This document shows, piece after piece, positions 33,952-43,136 of a stretch of 64,000 nucleotides of DNA; the stretch's first letter is position 1, and every line of letters begins with the position of its first letter. This DNA comes from Jeotgalicoccus coquinae (GTDB lineage: Bacteria > Bacillota > Bacilli > Staphylococcales > Salinicoccaceae): assembly GCF_014207425.1 (NCBI RefSeq), contig NZ_JACHFF010000001.1:1076124-1140123 (forward strand), given 5' to 3'. The position numbers and the translations under genes are program-made. The notes below the pieces were generated by a model. The model was not told the origin of the DNA. It saw nothing but the letters and a program-made list of their open reading frames with translations, and did not search any database.

Positions 33952-35886
33952 TTATATACTGTTTCTGACTACTTTTCTGTAATATCCAAGTGACATCAGT
34001 GCAAATATTGAGTACAGCACTGTGTATGCTCCCATTACGATCAGCGTCGGTGTCCACATTTCAATTCCGAAGATAAACCATCCGGATTTGACTGCAAACA
34101 GTGAGTGCAGCAGTCCGATTATTAAAGGAATACCGAATGAAATTATCATTTTCAGTGCAAGTCCTTTTAATATTTCTCCCTGTGAGAATCCAAGTTTACG
34201 CAGCACTTTATAGCTGCCCTTCTCGTCTTCACATTCATCGATCTGTTTGAAGTACAGTATACATCCTGATGTTAACAGGAATGCGAATCCTAAGAATCCG
34301 ACGATAAACGCCATCATTCCTGACATTTGAATCGTCTCGTTGTATTCCTGAATCCTTGAAGTAAATTCTGGATTTTCTTCATCATCCATCAGCTCAAAGA
34401 CTTCCTGATTATCCCCGCCGGCTATATTAAATGCATACAGTTCAGAAGGCATTTCATATTCAGCATTTGATTCCGGCTGGTGTTCAGCAAGCTGCTGATA
34501 CACCGCGTCATCGACAACAAGTACAGGCATTCCGAATGACAGATACGCAGGCAGGATTCCTTCTTCCATCGTTTTTGTCACTTCTACAGTTCTTTCAAAG
34601 CCTTTATCGTCTGTAAATGTGACCGGGTCTCCTTCTTTAAATGATACAAACATATCGAGGATTGCCATGGTACCGGTAACGTGCGTCTCATTTTCCGAAA
34701 CATCAAAGCCGTCAAATTCCGCATCACTTGCGATGACGAGTCCAATTGATTCCAAATTGTCGAGTTCTACTTTGGTATTTTCTTCTGTAGTGGCGACATT
34801 GTAATGCATGAATGATTTTTCCATTCTGTCGATTTCATAGCCCTCTTCATTAAGCAGCTCTTCGTAGAAATCAATTTCTTCTGTGCTGTTCACCGTGTAA
34901 TCATAAGGTGTTCTGCTGTCGAGCATTTTATCCGTTGAGTAATACGTAATATACGACAGCGACATCGCTGTAATACTGATTGCCGTAATAACAGCAATCG
35001 CCGTTAACAGAAATGCATTCGAGCGCATTTTAAACATGACACTCGTTACCGATAATACGTCATTTACATTGACGTGGCCGTTTTTACTTTTACGGACCAT
35101 ATTTAACACAAATGCGACTGAACATTTAAATGTAATGTAGGTACCGAGAATCGTCAGGAATAAAATAGAAACCATATAAATAGGCAGCATAACCGGATTT
35201 TCCATCGCACGGTCGAACATCGTCTGCGACATATAGTATCCAAGTGCAATCATCAGAATCCCGGCAATGCCGAAAACAATCGTCAGTTTGCCAATCGGTT
35301 TCCCTGTGCTTTCAGATGTTTTATTCAGTTTCAGCATTTTTATCAGTGATGAACGTTTCAGGAACACGTAGTTCTGAATCATCAGCACGATAAAGATAAA
35401 CACAAACACCGCAGCTGTAATCAGTGCAGCCGTTGGAGAAAACTGCATCTCGACCATCATATCAACGCGCATAATCTGCAGAAGAAGCATTAACAGCAGT
35501 CTTGAAATAAAGAATCCGAGTAATATACCGCCGATTAAACTTCCGAAATAAATAATAAAGTTTTCAAGCAGAAGTATACCGAATATTTTTCTGCGGTTCA
35601 TGCCGATCAGCTGGAACAATGCCAGTTCTTTATGACGTCTTTTAATGAAAATCATGTTCGCAAACATTACAAACAGAATAATGATAATGACTACCGTGAC
35701 CGAACCGACTGAAAACAGAGCAGTCATCGGTGTGCTCGTAGTGATTTCTTCCATTGCCGCTTCATCAATTGTCAGTGTTAACAGTGAGAAAAACAGCGCC
35801 ACACTGAAGATCAGTGCAAAGATATATAAGCCGTAGTTATTTAAGTTTCTGACGAAGTTTTTTAGAACTAAATTATTCAGCTTCAT
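33952..35886 (-). CDS. BceB-type ABC transporter permease
   Basis: FtsX-like permease of 644 aa, close in size to VraG/BceB. Pattern: helix 1 (~17-38), helices 2-4 (~55-160), further pairs to residue ~290, a large extracytoplasmic domain (~310-515) characteristic of peptide-antibiotic detoxification transporters, and a C-terminal helix group (~525-635). Helix-linked motifs [30 protein letters not shown] are typical. The start ATG at 35886 overlaps the ATPase gene by 14 nt; the longer frame upstream is rejected. It would work with the ATPase to sense and remove cell-wall-active peptides (family knowledge); the specific peptide is unknown. Confidence 0.92.
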   Translation of the reverse strand: MKLNNLVLKNFVRNLNNYGLYIFALIFSVALFFSLLTLTIDEAAMEEITTSTPMTALFSVGSVTVVIIIILFVMFANMIFIKRRHKELALFQLIGMNRRKIFGILLLENFIIYFGSLIGGILLGFFISRLLLMLLLQIMRVDMMVEMQFSPTAALITAAVFVFIFIVLMIQNYVFLKRSSLIKMLKLNKTSESTGKPIGKLTIVFGIAGILMIALGYYMSQTMFDRAMENPVMLPIYMVSILFLTILGTYITFKCSVAFVLNMVRKSKNGHVNVNDVLSVTSVMFKMRSNAFLLTAIAVITAISITAMSLSYITYYSTDKMLDSRTPYDYTVNSTEEIDFYEELLNEEGYEIDRMEKSFMHYNVATTEENTKVELDNLESIGLVIASDAEFDGFDVSENETHVTGTMAILDMFVSFKEGDPVTFTDDKGFERTVEVTKTMEEGILPAYLSFGMPVLVVDDAVYQQLAEHQPESNAEYEMPSELYAFNIAGGDNQEVFELMDDEENPEFTSRIQEYNETIQMSGMMAFIVGFLGFAFLLTSGCILYFKQIDECEDEKGSYKVLRKLGFSQGEILKGLALKMIISFGIPLIIGLLHSLFAVKSGWFIFGIEMWTPTLIVMGAYTVLYSIFALMSLGYYRKVVRNSI

Positions 35887-36634
35887 CGACGACACCGCCC
35901 AACACACGCTGTGTATCCAGTATTTCTCTGTAATACGCATCCTGTGACATTTCACCGCGTGTAAGACTCGTATAAATCTGTCCGTCTTTTAAGAAAATTA
36001 CACGATGTGAGAAACTCGCTGCGGTCGCATCGTGCGTCACCATTAAAATACTGGTGTTCAGCGTTTCGTTCAGCTGCTGCAGTTTCTTAAGTAAGTCGCT
36101 TGCCGATTTCGAGTCCAGTGCTCCGGTCGGTTCATCTGCAAAAATAATTTTTGGCTGATGGATAAACGCCCGTGCCGCACTTGTACGCTGTGCCTGTCCG
36201 CCTGAAATCTGGCCCGGGTATTTTGCTGCAAGATTACTGATGCCGAGCTGTCCTGCTACGCTGTCAAACTGCGCTTCCGCTTCCCTTTTAGACATTGAAC
36301 GAATTGACAGCGGCAGCATAATGTTTTCTTTTACTGTCAGCGTATCGAGCAGATTGTAGTCCTGGAAAATAAATCCGAGATCGTTCTTTCTGAAGTCCGC
36401 GAGCTTTTTATCTTTTAATGTCGTAAAATCCACACCATCGATGTATATGTGACCGCCGGTCACATTGTCGATTGAGCTGAGCACGTTCAGAAGCGTTGTC
36501 TTGCCGGAGCCTGAAGCACCCATAATTGAAACGAACTCACCTTTGTTTAAATTAATATCTATCCCTTTAAGCACTTCTGTGCGGTTGAATTTATTACCGT
36601 AACTTTTTTTAATATCTGTCGCTTTTAACAGCAT
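35873..36634 (-). CDS. BceA-type ABC transporter ATP-binding protein
   Basis: 253-aa ATPase of the LolD/BceA type. Walker [10 protein letters not shown] (~39-47), Q-loop [10 protein letters not shown] (~90), signature [15 protein letters not shown] (~145; first residue I rather than L), Walker [14 protein letters not shown] (~165) and H-loop MVTHD (~200) are complete. The ATG follows GGAGGA. It overlaps the permease gene. A gap of about 100 bp to the kinase gene contains its own promoter region and a candidate response-regulator site, so the transporter can be induced separately from the two-component system. Confidence 0.95.
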   Translation of the reverse strand: MLLKATDIKKSYGNKFNRTEVLKGIDINLNKGEFVSIMGASGSGKTTLLNVLSSIDNVTGGHIYIDGVDFTTLKDKKLADFRKNDLGFIFQDYNLLDTLTVKENIMLPLSIRSMSKREAEAQFDSVAGQLGISNLAAKYPGQISGGQAQRTSAARAFIHQPKIIFADEPTGALDSKSASDLLKKLQQLNETLNTSILMVTHDATAASFSHRVIFLKDGQIYTSLTRGEMSQDAYYREILDTQRVLGGVVDEAE

Positions 36635-36668
36635 AATTGATTCCTCCTGTTTTTCTTATTAACTACAG

Positions 36669-36674
36669 TTTATA
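36669..36674 (-). promoter_or_regulatory. -10 box of the BceAB-type operon
   Basis: TATAAA on the - strand, 35 nt before the ATPase start; no recognisable -35, which suits an activator-dependent promoter. Confidence 0.45.
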
Positions 36675-36715
36675 CCGTTTTAGATGCGGTATCGTTTGAT
36701 TCAGCGAACAAAAAA

Positions 36716-36749
36716 CACTATGAAGTGACATTTTTGTCACTTCATAGTG
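36716..36749 (-). terminator. Kinase-gene terminator that contains a BceR-box-like palindrome
   Basis: CACTATGAAGTGACA / TGTCACTTCATAGTG, perfect 15 bp, loop TTTT, then TTTTTTG on the - strand; the last codons of the histidine kinase form one arm. Its centre TGACA-TTTT-TGTCA fits the TNACA-N4-TGT-type box described for BceR-like regulators, and it lies upstream of the transporter promoter. Confidence 0.75.
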
Positions 36750-37735
36750 ATTCTAGTAAACTCATTCGCCAGATTGAACGTTAAAGTTACAGTCGTATAT
36801 TCACCGTACTGTGAAGCTGCTTCGATATTTATACCGAGCACATCGCATACTTCCTTCGTTAAATACAGACCCATACCTGTCGACTGAGCATCGTCGTGAT
36901 CGCTCGTCGAAGTAAACCCGGATTCGAATATCCGATTAATATCTTTCTGCTTAATACCTCTGCCGTAATCGGTAATTGTCAGTTGTGCCTGGTCATTAAT
37001 AATATTGCCGTTAATGACAATATCGTTGTTCCGGGAGTACTTCACGCTGTTTGTAATAATCTGATCCAGTACAAACTGCATCCACTTTCTGTCCGTATGA
37101 ACAAGCGGTTCACTGAGTTCAATATCAAATCCGATGTTTTTCTGCATGCAGATATCTCTCAGCTTTTTAATGGAAATATTCAAAAGTTCTGCAAGATTAA
37201 TCTCTTCTATATATAAGTCATTCTTAATATTCGGCAGACGTTTTAAATACAGCACTTCGTTCAGCATGCTGTTGAGACGCGACCATTCAGCACCGAGTTT
37301 CGTTTTCGGTTCGCCGTCAAGATCATCGATCATCAGTTTCATCGTCGTGACCGGCATCTTCATATCATGTATAAAGCGTGTCAGTTCATCCAGATTCTCA
37401 CGTGTGCGCTGTGATTCCCGGTCCAGTTCATTCTGATGAGTCCGGCGCAGTTCATCGAGTTTATCGTAAATCATACGCTGCTCCGGCGTGCTGCCTGATG
37501 ACATGCCGACAACATCATCCAGTGATTCCAGGTGTGCAAGATCACTTGTGAATTGTTTTCTTCTGATAAGGTCCCAGACGATATAAATAATAAAAATCAG
37601 CAGATTAAAAATAAATATATACAGTACAGCAATATTCGGAATGCTGTTATCGATAAAACCGATTAATAATATTACCAGGTTAAAGACTGAAAACAGCAGG
37701 AATACAGGAATATTTTCTTTTATATACATATTCAT
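36737..37735 (-). CDS. Intramembrane-sensing histidine kinase (BceS/GraS type)
   Basis: 332-aa sensor kinase. Two N-terminal helices (~10-30 and ~34-56) with almost no extracellular loop mark it as an intramembrane-sensing kinase that takes its signal from the associated ABC transporter. The H-box is FIHDMKMPVTTMKLMIDDL (phospho-His ~118), the N-box DQIITNSVKYSRN (~232) and the G-boxes DYGRGI and STGMGLYLTKEV. Its ATG follows the regulator's TAG without any gap (TAGATG), with AAAGGAG as ribosome-binding site, so the two are coupled. Confidence 0.95.
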   Translation of the reverse strand: MNMYIKENIPVFLLFSVFNLVILLIGFIDNSIPNIAVLYIFIFNLLIFIIYIVWDLIRRKQFTSDLAHLESLDDVVGMSSGSTPEQRMIYDKLDELRRTHQNELDRESQRTRENLDELTRFIHDMKMPVTTMKLMIDDLDGEPKTKLGAEWSRLNSMLNEVLYLKRLPNIKNDLYIEEINLAELLNISIKKLRDICMQKNIGFDIELSEPLVHTDRKWMQFVLDQIITNSVKYSRNNDIVINGNIINDQAQLTITDYGRGIKQKDINRIFESGFTSTSDHDDAQSTGMGLYLTKEVCDVLGINIEAASQYGEYTTVTLTFNLANEFTRITMK

Positions 37736-38410
37736 CTACTCCTTTAAGATATAGCCGATACCTGTCTTCGTAACAATCGCATCAGTCAGCCCGATTGACT
37801 CAAGCTTTTTACGCAGTCTGTTCACGTTCACTGTGAGTGTATTGTCGCTTATAAATTTCGAATCATCCCACAGGGATTCAATAATTTCTGTTCTGGACAC
37901 CGTGTCCCCCGTGTTCTGGGATAATATCGACAGAATATATGATTCATTTTTTGTCAGTTCAAGGCTCTCGTCTTTTATCGTTACCGTCAGCTTTTTAAAA
38001 TCGAATACCGCATTCCTGAATTTAAAAACATCGATTTCCTTATGCTGATACTCATACGTTCTTCTCAGCAGCGCCTGCACTTTTGCATTCAGCACTTCGA
38101 AGTTAAACGGCTTCTGCACGTAATCATCAGCCCCCATCTGCATGCTCATCACCATGTCTGCTGGATGGTCTCTCGATGATAAGAAGATTATCGGCACACT
38201 GGAGACGTTTCTGATCATCCGGCACCAGTAAAAACCGTCGTACTTCGGCAATGTTATATCAACGATAACAAGTTCCGGATTGTACTTTATAAAATCATTC
38301 ATGACATCGTTAAAATCCGTCACACCGTACGCATCAATATCCCACTCTTTAAAACGCGCAGCCAGTTCATCCATCAGTACCGGATCATCTTCAATTATAA
38401 GTAACTTCAT
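37736..38410 (-). CDS. OmpR-family response regulator (BceR/GraR type)
   Basis: 224 aa. The receiver domain begins MKLLIIEDDPVLMDEL (acidic pair at 8-9), with the phospho-accepting Asp in ELVIVDITLPKYDG (~52) and Lys in YVQKPFN (~102). The C-terminal winged helix (~130-224) has LELTKNESYILSILSQN and DNTLTVNVNRLRKKLE. It lies between a DUF418 gene (11 nt upstream) and the kinase. Expected target is the adjacent transporter operon. Confidence 0.95.
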   Translation of the reverse strand: MKLLIIEDDPVLMDELAARFKEWDIDAYGVTDFNDVMNDFIKYNPELVIVDITLPKYDGFYWCRMIRNVSSVPIIFLSSRDHPADMVMSMQMGADDYVQKPFNFEVLNAKVQALLRRTYEYQHKEIDVFKFRNAVFDFKKLTVTIKDESLELTKNESYILSILSQNTGDTVSRTEIIESLWDDSKFISDNTLTVNVNRLRKKLESIGLTDAIVTKTGIGYILKE

Positions 38411-38421
38411 CTAAAAAACTC

Positions 38422-39627
38422 CTATCGTTTTCTGATCGGCATTACTTTTAAATACGTAAAGCAGCGCCATATCCATTCCAGCGGTCCGTATGCAAAAAAC
38501 TTCATCCAGATGCGGCTTAAAATCAGCTGGATGGCAAATACTCCGAGCGCAATCGGGATAAACCATATTGCTTCAATACTATTAAAGAGTCCGCCGACGT
38601 AAAAAATCCCGAGCATAATGACTGTCTGGCCGATATAGTTCGTCAGCGCCATCTGGCCCACCGGCTGAAGGAGGCTCACCAGTTTAGGAAGTTTCAGTAA
38701 AAGTAATGCAAATGCTGCAACATAACCCAGTGACATCAGCGGTCCGCCAATTGTACTGGACAGCTGTGAAAGCTGAACATACACATCATCATGTGACTGG
38801 TACGTTGTTAAGTATCCTGTAAATATTTTTACCGGCAGACCGATGCCGATGCCGATAACCGCTGTTTTTCTCAGCAGGTTTGTATGCTGTCTTAAATTTG
38901 TAAAGTAGCCTTTCTGTCCCGCATACAGTCCGATTAAAAACATGGCGAGTACATTCGGCACTACAAACACAGCACCTGCAACAGACATTCCCAAAACAGT
39001 TGCGTTCATATTAATAATGTCGGCATATGTACCGTTTAAAATTGTTTCTGTCATATTCAGTGAAAAGTAAAAACCTTCCGATTCAAGGCCGCTTCCTGCA
39101 GCCACTGCATTCATCATGTATACTGCCGCTGAAGCGAAAATGACCATGATTGATGTAATAATCAAAAGAGCTCCTGCAATGATTAAATTCGTTTTCGGTT
39201 TAAATTTATACGCGATCAGCAGGAACAGTCCTGTAACTGCGTACGTCCACAGTATATCTCCATACCACAGCAAAATCCCGTGCACTAAACCAAACACGAG
39301 AAGCAGTCCGAGCCTTCTTAAAAACAAAGCAGATGTCGACTGTGTTTTCTTTTCAGCACGCGATAAAAATATAAAGAACCCAAGACCGAATAAAAATGAA
39401 AACATCGTGTAAAAATTCGTCGTGACAAACGTGTTTATAAAAAATAATGATAACTCATTCCAGAAACCGGTATAAATCTCACTCCGTGTACCTGAAAAAC
39501 TGTCATCGAGATCCGGGCCGGCAAATGACATGATATTCATCATCAATATACCGAGTAATGCAAATCCGCGGATGCCGTCAATCTCAAAAACTCTTTTGTT
39601 AAACTCTATCGGATTATTCTCTCCCAT
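38422..39627 (-). CDS. DUF418 membrane protein
   Basis: 401-aa integral membrane protein with about ten helices. The N-terminus VFEIDGIRGFALLGILMMNIMSF and the C-terminal DUF418 region GQMALTNYIGQTVIMLGIFY ... FGPLEWIWRCFTY-like end (here YGPLEWIWRCFTYLK) identify the YeiB/YxaH family, of unknown function. The ATG follows GGAGGGTG. It is 11 nt upstream of the response regulator, so it is probably the first gene of a DUF418-regulator-kinase operon; an accessory role in the peptide-resistance module is a guess from position. Confidence 0.9.
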   Translation of the reverse strand: MGENNPIEFNKRVFEIDGIRGFALLGILMMNIMSFAGPDLDDSFSGTRSEIYTGFWNELSLFFINTFVTTNFYTMFSFLFGLGFFIFLSRAEKKTQSTSALFLRRLGLLLVFGLVHGILLWYGDILWTYAVTGLFLLIAYKFKPKTNLIIAGALLIITSIMVIFASAAVYMMNAVAAGSGLESEGFYFSLNMTETILNGTYADIINMNATVLGMSVAGAVFVVPNVLAMFLIGLYAGQKGYFTNLRQHTNLLRKTAVIGIGIGLPVKIFTGYLTTYQSHDDVYVQLSQLSSTIGGPLMSLGYVAAFALLLLKLPKLVSLLQPVGQMALTNYIGQTVIMLGIFYVGGLFNSIEAIWFIPIALGVFAIQLILSRIWMKFFAYGPLEWIWRCFTYLKVMPIRKR

Positions 39628-39689
39628 AACTCACCCTCCATTTACAATAAGTATACTTGTAAGGAAGAAAAATTAAAACTGATGATTCA

Positions 39690-39866
39690 ATTGGACAGCC
39701 ACATGCGGTCGATAAATCACTTTCGACCCGATGAATGAGCCACATACGGCCGATAAATTGTCTAAAGCCGTATGAAGTTGTCTCATCCGGCCGGTAAGTC
39801 ACTTTCGACCCGATGAACCAGCCACATGCGGTCGATAATCTGTTTTCGACCGCATGAGCCCCGCAC
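39690..39866. repeat. Tandem 41-bp repeat array, four copies (array 7)
   Basis: AGCCACATGCGG-type units start at 39697, 39738, 39779 and 39820, exactly 41 bp apart. The last copy forms a perfect 10-bp hairpin CATGCGGTCG / CGACCGCATG with a 12-nt loop. The sequence is its own variant, unlike arrays 1-3. It sits upstream of DUF418 and beyond the terminator of the next gene. Confidence 0.93.
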
Positions 39867-39872
39867 AACAAA

Positions 39873-39910
39873 ATAAAAAAGCCCGGATATCTTTTTTAGA
39901 TATCCGGACT
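39873..39910 (-). terminator. Intrinsic terminator of the small membrane protein gene
   Basis: CCGGATATC / GATATCCGG stem, 7-nt loop, then GCTTTTTTATTTTG on the - strand. Confidence 0.85.
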
Positions 39911-39916
39911 CCCTTA

Positions 39917-40186
39917 TTAGAACTGCATAAACGCTGGCGGTTCACCTGTAATATATGAATATAAATAGTAGAAACAAATACCAAGTACAGGTATTACGAT
40001 AACTACAAATAAAAACAGTTTTAAAAACTTTGTCAGTATTTTATATAAAATCATGATGGCAATTATAATCAGTCCGCCATACAATATGTTCTGCCATGTA
40101 TAATCCAGAATATAAAATCCGGTGTAGTTAATTACAAATATTGACGCGACGCTGGCTAAAACTATCATTACTAAACGCATTAACAC
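39917..40186 (-). CDS. Small membrane protein, 89 aa
   Basis: Almost wholly hydrophobic: three helices at about residues 3-22, 34-55 and 57-77, then a short hydrophilic end TGEPPAFMQF. Family not recognised. GTG at 40186 has AGGGAG 8 nt upstream; the ATG two codons later is the alternative. Monocistronic, closed by a strong terminator, in the same orientation as the DUF418 gene beyond repeat array 7. Confidence 0.7.
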   Translation of the reverse strand: MLMRLVMIVLASVASIFVINYTGFYILDYTWQNILYGGLIIIAIMILYKILTKFLKLFLFVVIVIPVLGICFYYLYSYITGEPPAFMQF

Positions 40187-40246
40187 ATTAACCGCTCCCT
40201 CTTATCGTCATTTAATTATAATTCATTCACCGGATTATTCAAGAAT

Positions 40247-41389
40247 TTACACAGTCTGCGGTTTGATTTGTGTTGCAGCAATCAGGCCGCAAAGTACGAA
40301 TGCAAAGCCTAACCACGGACCGTAGCTGATATCGAAGTTGCTGATAAACAGCCCCCCGATTACAGCACCGACTCCGATTCCAAGGTTAAGTGCCGACATG
40401 TTCCAGCTGAACACGTTCGAGCTTGAACCTTCAACGTTTTCTACAAGTCCGCCCTGCACTGCAGGTGATGTTGCCCACTGGAACAAGCTCCATACAAACA
40501 TATTAATGTAGAACAGTACCGGTGTATCGTAAAGGAACGGCATTACTGCAAGACTTACAAGGAACATCGACATACTCACCATAAGAGTCTTCTTTGGACC
40601 GATTTTATCGATTAAGTTACCGCCGAGATACGTTCCTGTCATACCGCCGACTCCTGTAATTAATAATGCGAACGACACGTTTTCGAGCGTGAATCCGTGT
40701 GATGTCATTAACGGTGAAATATAACCGAGAATAATATAGTTACCGATTAACACTGCAAGTGTTACACCAATATATAATGCAACGTTCTTTCTCGATTTAA
40801 TTCTGCTTTTCTGCACGCCTTCAGGTGTCTGATCAACAAGTGCTTCCGAACGGACGAACATTAATACACCAATTCCGACTAAAACGGCAAGTATAATTAC
40901 AAGTCCGAAGATTATTCTCCAGCCGAACTGTGCGCCGATAATTGTTCCAATTGGAATACCGAACACGTTTGCTGCACTGAATCCCATATAGACAAGTGCA
41001 AGCATTTTACCGCGGACATGCGGTTCCGACAGCACGACTGTCATATCAAGAATCTTAACGATAAACACCGCTGCCGCCATCGCCGTAATTACACGGCCGA
41101 GTGACAGCATTAAGAATGTGTCGGCAAGACCGAACACTACGTTACCGACAATAAACACTGCCAGTGAAAGCAGCACGACCAGTTTCGGCGGCATGTTTTC
41201 AGTCAGGCGGATCAGTATCGGACCAAACAACGCAAAACTCACTGCGTAAACAGTAATCAGCTGACCTGTTAAAGCATGACTGATTCCAAGATCATTACTC
41301 ATTAACTCAAGTATTCCGGAGACAATCAATTCCATCATTCCAAGCAGGAAAATCCCCACTGTAAAGGTGATAATTAATTTTTTATTCAT
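40247..41389 (-). CDS. MFS transporter (DHA1 / AraJ-YdhP-like)
   Basis: 380-aa major facilitator with 12 predicted helices. MNKKLIITFTVGIFLLGMMELIVSGIL at the start, the motif A-like loop around GQLITVYAVSFALFGPILIRLTE, LSLGRVITAMAAAVFIV (helix 4, motif C-like region follows) and the second-half loop GGNLIDKIGPKKTLMVS are seen. Such proteins export sugars, nucleosides or drugs; substrate unknown. The ATG at 41389 has GGGGAA upstream; the frame opens five codons earlier but that start lies within the ribosome-binding site. Confidence 0.9.
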   Translation of the reverse strand: MNKKLIITFTVGIFLLGMMELIVSGILELMSNDLGISHALTGQLITVYAVSFALFGPILIRLTENMPPKLVVLLSLAVFIVGNVVFGLADTFLMLSLGRVITAMAAAVFIVKILDMTVVLSEPHVRGKMLALVYMGFSAANVFGIPIGTIIGAQFGWRIIFGLVIILAVLVGIGVLMFVRSEALVDQTPEGVQKSRIKSRKNVALYIGVTLAVLIGNYIILGYISPLMTSHGFTLENVSFALLITGVGGMTGTYLGGNLIDKIGPKKTLMVSMSMFLVSLAVMPFLYDTPVLFYINMFVWSLFQWATSPAVQGGLVENVEGSSSNVFSWNMSALNLGIGVGAVIGGLFISNFDISYGPWLGFAFVLCGLIAATQIKPQTV

Positions 41390-41505
41390 ATGTATTCCCC
41401 ACATTTAAGATTATTTAGTTTAAAAAGGCAACTTGATTATTATACAATTAATACAGATGTGTTTCAAATGACTTTTTGTGTCTAATTTATATATGAGGTG
41501 TAATT

Positions 41506-41997
41506 ATGAGGAGAATAATGTTTTTAGCGCCCTTTATCTTACTGTTCCTCGGTGCATGCAGCAGTGAATCCCAGGAAAACTATACACAGATGCTCGGTGC
41601 TTTTGAGCGGAACGATACGGAACTGAATACGAAGCTCGATGATACGGCGAAAAACATCAGCAGTGAAGCGAACCGTGACAAAGCACTGAAGTCGATCAAT
41701 GAAGATATCATCCCGGGCGTCGGCGACTTTCGCCAGACGATTAACAACTACACGCTGACAGATGAAAATCATGTGACAGTGCAGGATGCGATGATTGATT
41801 ATTTAAATGAGGTTGAAGACCTGATGGAACTGTACAGCGATTTTAATGAAGAGTTCTTTTTCGTTAATCCATTAGGAGACGATTCAATCGATGAGAAATT
41901 AAGCAGTGCACTTGAAGATATCAATGCTCAGGAAGAAGATGTGAGTGCAGCAAAGGTAAAAGTGAATCAGCTGATTGGCGATAATCAGACAGAATAA
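41506..41997 (+). CDS. Lipoprotein of unknown function, 163 aa
   Basis: Signal peptide MRRIMFLAPFILLFLGAC with lipobox LGAC gives a mature lipoprotein from Cys18. The remainder is acidic and mostly helical (NTKLDDTAKNISSEANRDKA, DYLNEVEDLMELYSDFNEEF, QEEDVSAAKVKVNQLIGDN), suggesting a helical bundle on the outer membrane face of the cell membrane. No family recognised. ATG preceded by GAGGTG. Divergent from the MFS gene; a perfect terminator follows. Confidence 0.82.
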   Translation: MRRIMFLAPFILLFLGACSSESQENYTQMLGAFERNDTELNTKLDDTAKNISSEANRDKALKSINEDIIPGVGDFRQTINNYTLTDENHVTVQDAMIDYLNEVEDLMELYSDFNEEFFFVNPLGDDSIDEKLSSALEDINAQEEDVSAAKVKVNQLIGDNQTE

Positions 41998-42002
41998 ATT
42001 AA

Positions 42003-42036
42003 GATCCCCGCAGATTTTTTATAATCTGCGGGGATC
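42003..42036. terminator. Bidirectional terminator, lipoprotein / dipeptidase
   Basis: GATCCCCGCAGATT / AATCTGCGGGGATC, perfect 14-bp stem with a 6-nt loop, between convergent genes. Confidence 0.85.
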
Positions 42037-42039
42037 GTT

Positions 42040-42987
42040 TTAACAAAACCGTTCTATGAAGTTGTGTGAGGCAATACCTTCTGTTAATTCTTCACCGTAT
42101 TTTGAACGTAAAGCTTCTATTAAATTAGGGTATTTCGAAGCGTCTTCCAAATCTTCAACAAATACATTGATTCCGTCGAAGTCGGAACCGAGTCCGATAT
42201 GCTTTTCTCCGCCCAGCTCAATAATTTTATCAACATGTTTCAGCAGGTCATCAATAGTTACTTTTCCTTCTCCGATAAACGGCGGACAGAAAACAATATT
42301 AATCATCCCGCCTTTTGCAATCAGCTCTTTAATTTGTTCATCATGCAGATTGCGGGCATGGTCATGTATACTGCGCGCATTCGAATGACTCGCGAATACA
42401 TATTTCCCGTGTTCTATTACATCTTTAAAACCTTCAGTGTTTAAATGACTGACATCTATCAGTACATTATTTTTGTTACACTCTTCCACCACTTTCAAGC
42501 CGAACTCACTTAATCCTGTGCCCCGTGTCTCCCCGACACCATCTGCTGCGAGATTACCGTTATTCCATACCAGCCCAAGCGACAGCATTCCAAGTCTGAA
42601 TAGTGTGCGGAGTTTCATTAAGTCGTTGCCGAATGCATCGGCCCCTTCCAATGTCAGTACTGCACCGTATTCATGTTCTTTTAATTTTTTAATATCCGAC
42701 AGCTGTTTGATATGCACCATATTATCCATCGTCAGCACTTCTTCGTAAAATGCATCAATCTGTTCCAGTGCATGCTGCCACTTTTCATTATCGGGAATAC
42801 CAGGAGAGATAAACACTGCATAGAACTGCACTTTTACATTTCCTGCAATTCTCCGTTCCATATTCATGTCCAGTTCATCAGAATTCAAATAATTCAGCCT
42901 GCGCTCCTGCCCGAAGTAACCATGTGTTCCGCGTGCATCACCCTGCAGCTTCAATAAAGCATCACAATGTGTATCAATAATATTCAT
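42040..42987 (-). CDS. Membrane-dipeptidase-type (M19, renal dipeptidase-like) peptidase
   Basis: 315-aa zinc dipeptidase without signal peptide, so cytoplasmic despite the family name. IIDTHCDALLKLQ (metal ligands His/Asp, ~3-15), TLEGADAF (bridging Glu, ~112), DVSHLNTEGF (~175), FASHSNARSIHDHARNLHDEQIKEL (~195-219) and GLGSDFDGI (~265) are intact. Cleaves dipeptides, possibly including D-residues. The ATG at 42987 follows GGGGAGA; ten extra codons upstream are rejected. Divergent from yjiH with a candidate cre site between. Confidence 0.93.
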   Translation of the reverse strand: MNIIDTHCDALLKLQGDARGTHGYFGQERRLNYLNSDELDMNMERRIAGNVKVQFYAVFISPGIPDNEKWQHALEQIDAFYEEVLTMDNMVHIKQLSDIKKLKEHEYGAVLTLEGADAFGNDLMKLRTLFRLGMLSLGLVWNNGNLAADGVGETRGTGLSEFGLKVVEECNKNNVLIDVSHLNTEGFKDVIEHGKYVFASHSNARSIHDHARNLHDEQIKELIAKGGMINIVFCPPFIGEGKVTIDDLLKHVDKIIELGGEKHIGLGSDFDGINVFVEDLEDASKYPNLIEALRSKYGEELTEGIASHNFIERFC

Positions 42988-43038
42988 AAATATCTCCCCT
43001 TTTCTCTCTGATTCCATTATAATAGAAATTAATACATA

Positions 43039-43052
43039 TGAAAACGTTTTCT
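43039..43052. promoter_or_regulatory. Candidate cre (CcpA) site
   Basis: TGAAAACGTTTTCT matches the consensus TGWAANCGNTNWCA at 13 of 14 positions and has a palindromic core GAAAACGTTTTC. It lies 52 bp upstream of the dipeptidase start and 85 bp upstream of yjiH. Confidence 0.7.
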
Positions 43053-43136
43053 ACTTTACTATTATTCATCATCTTGTATAATTATTTAGTACAATCGTAT
43101 TAAATAATTAAATTAACAATAAAAAAGAGGTATATT

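Noticed and set aside
39614-39871. Open frame on the - strand across array 7
   Set aside because: Product is the repeated unit read as protein; no ribosome-binding site or family.
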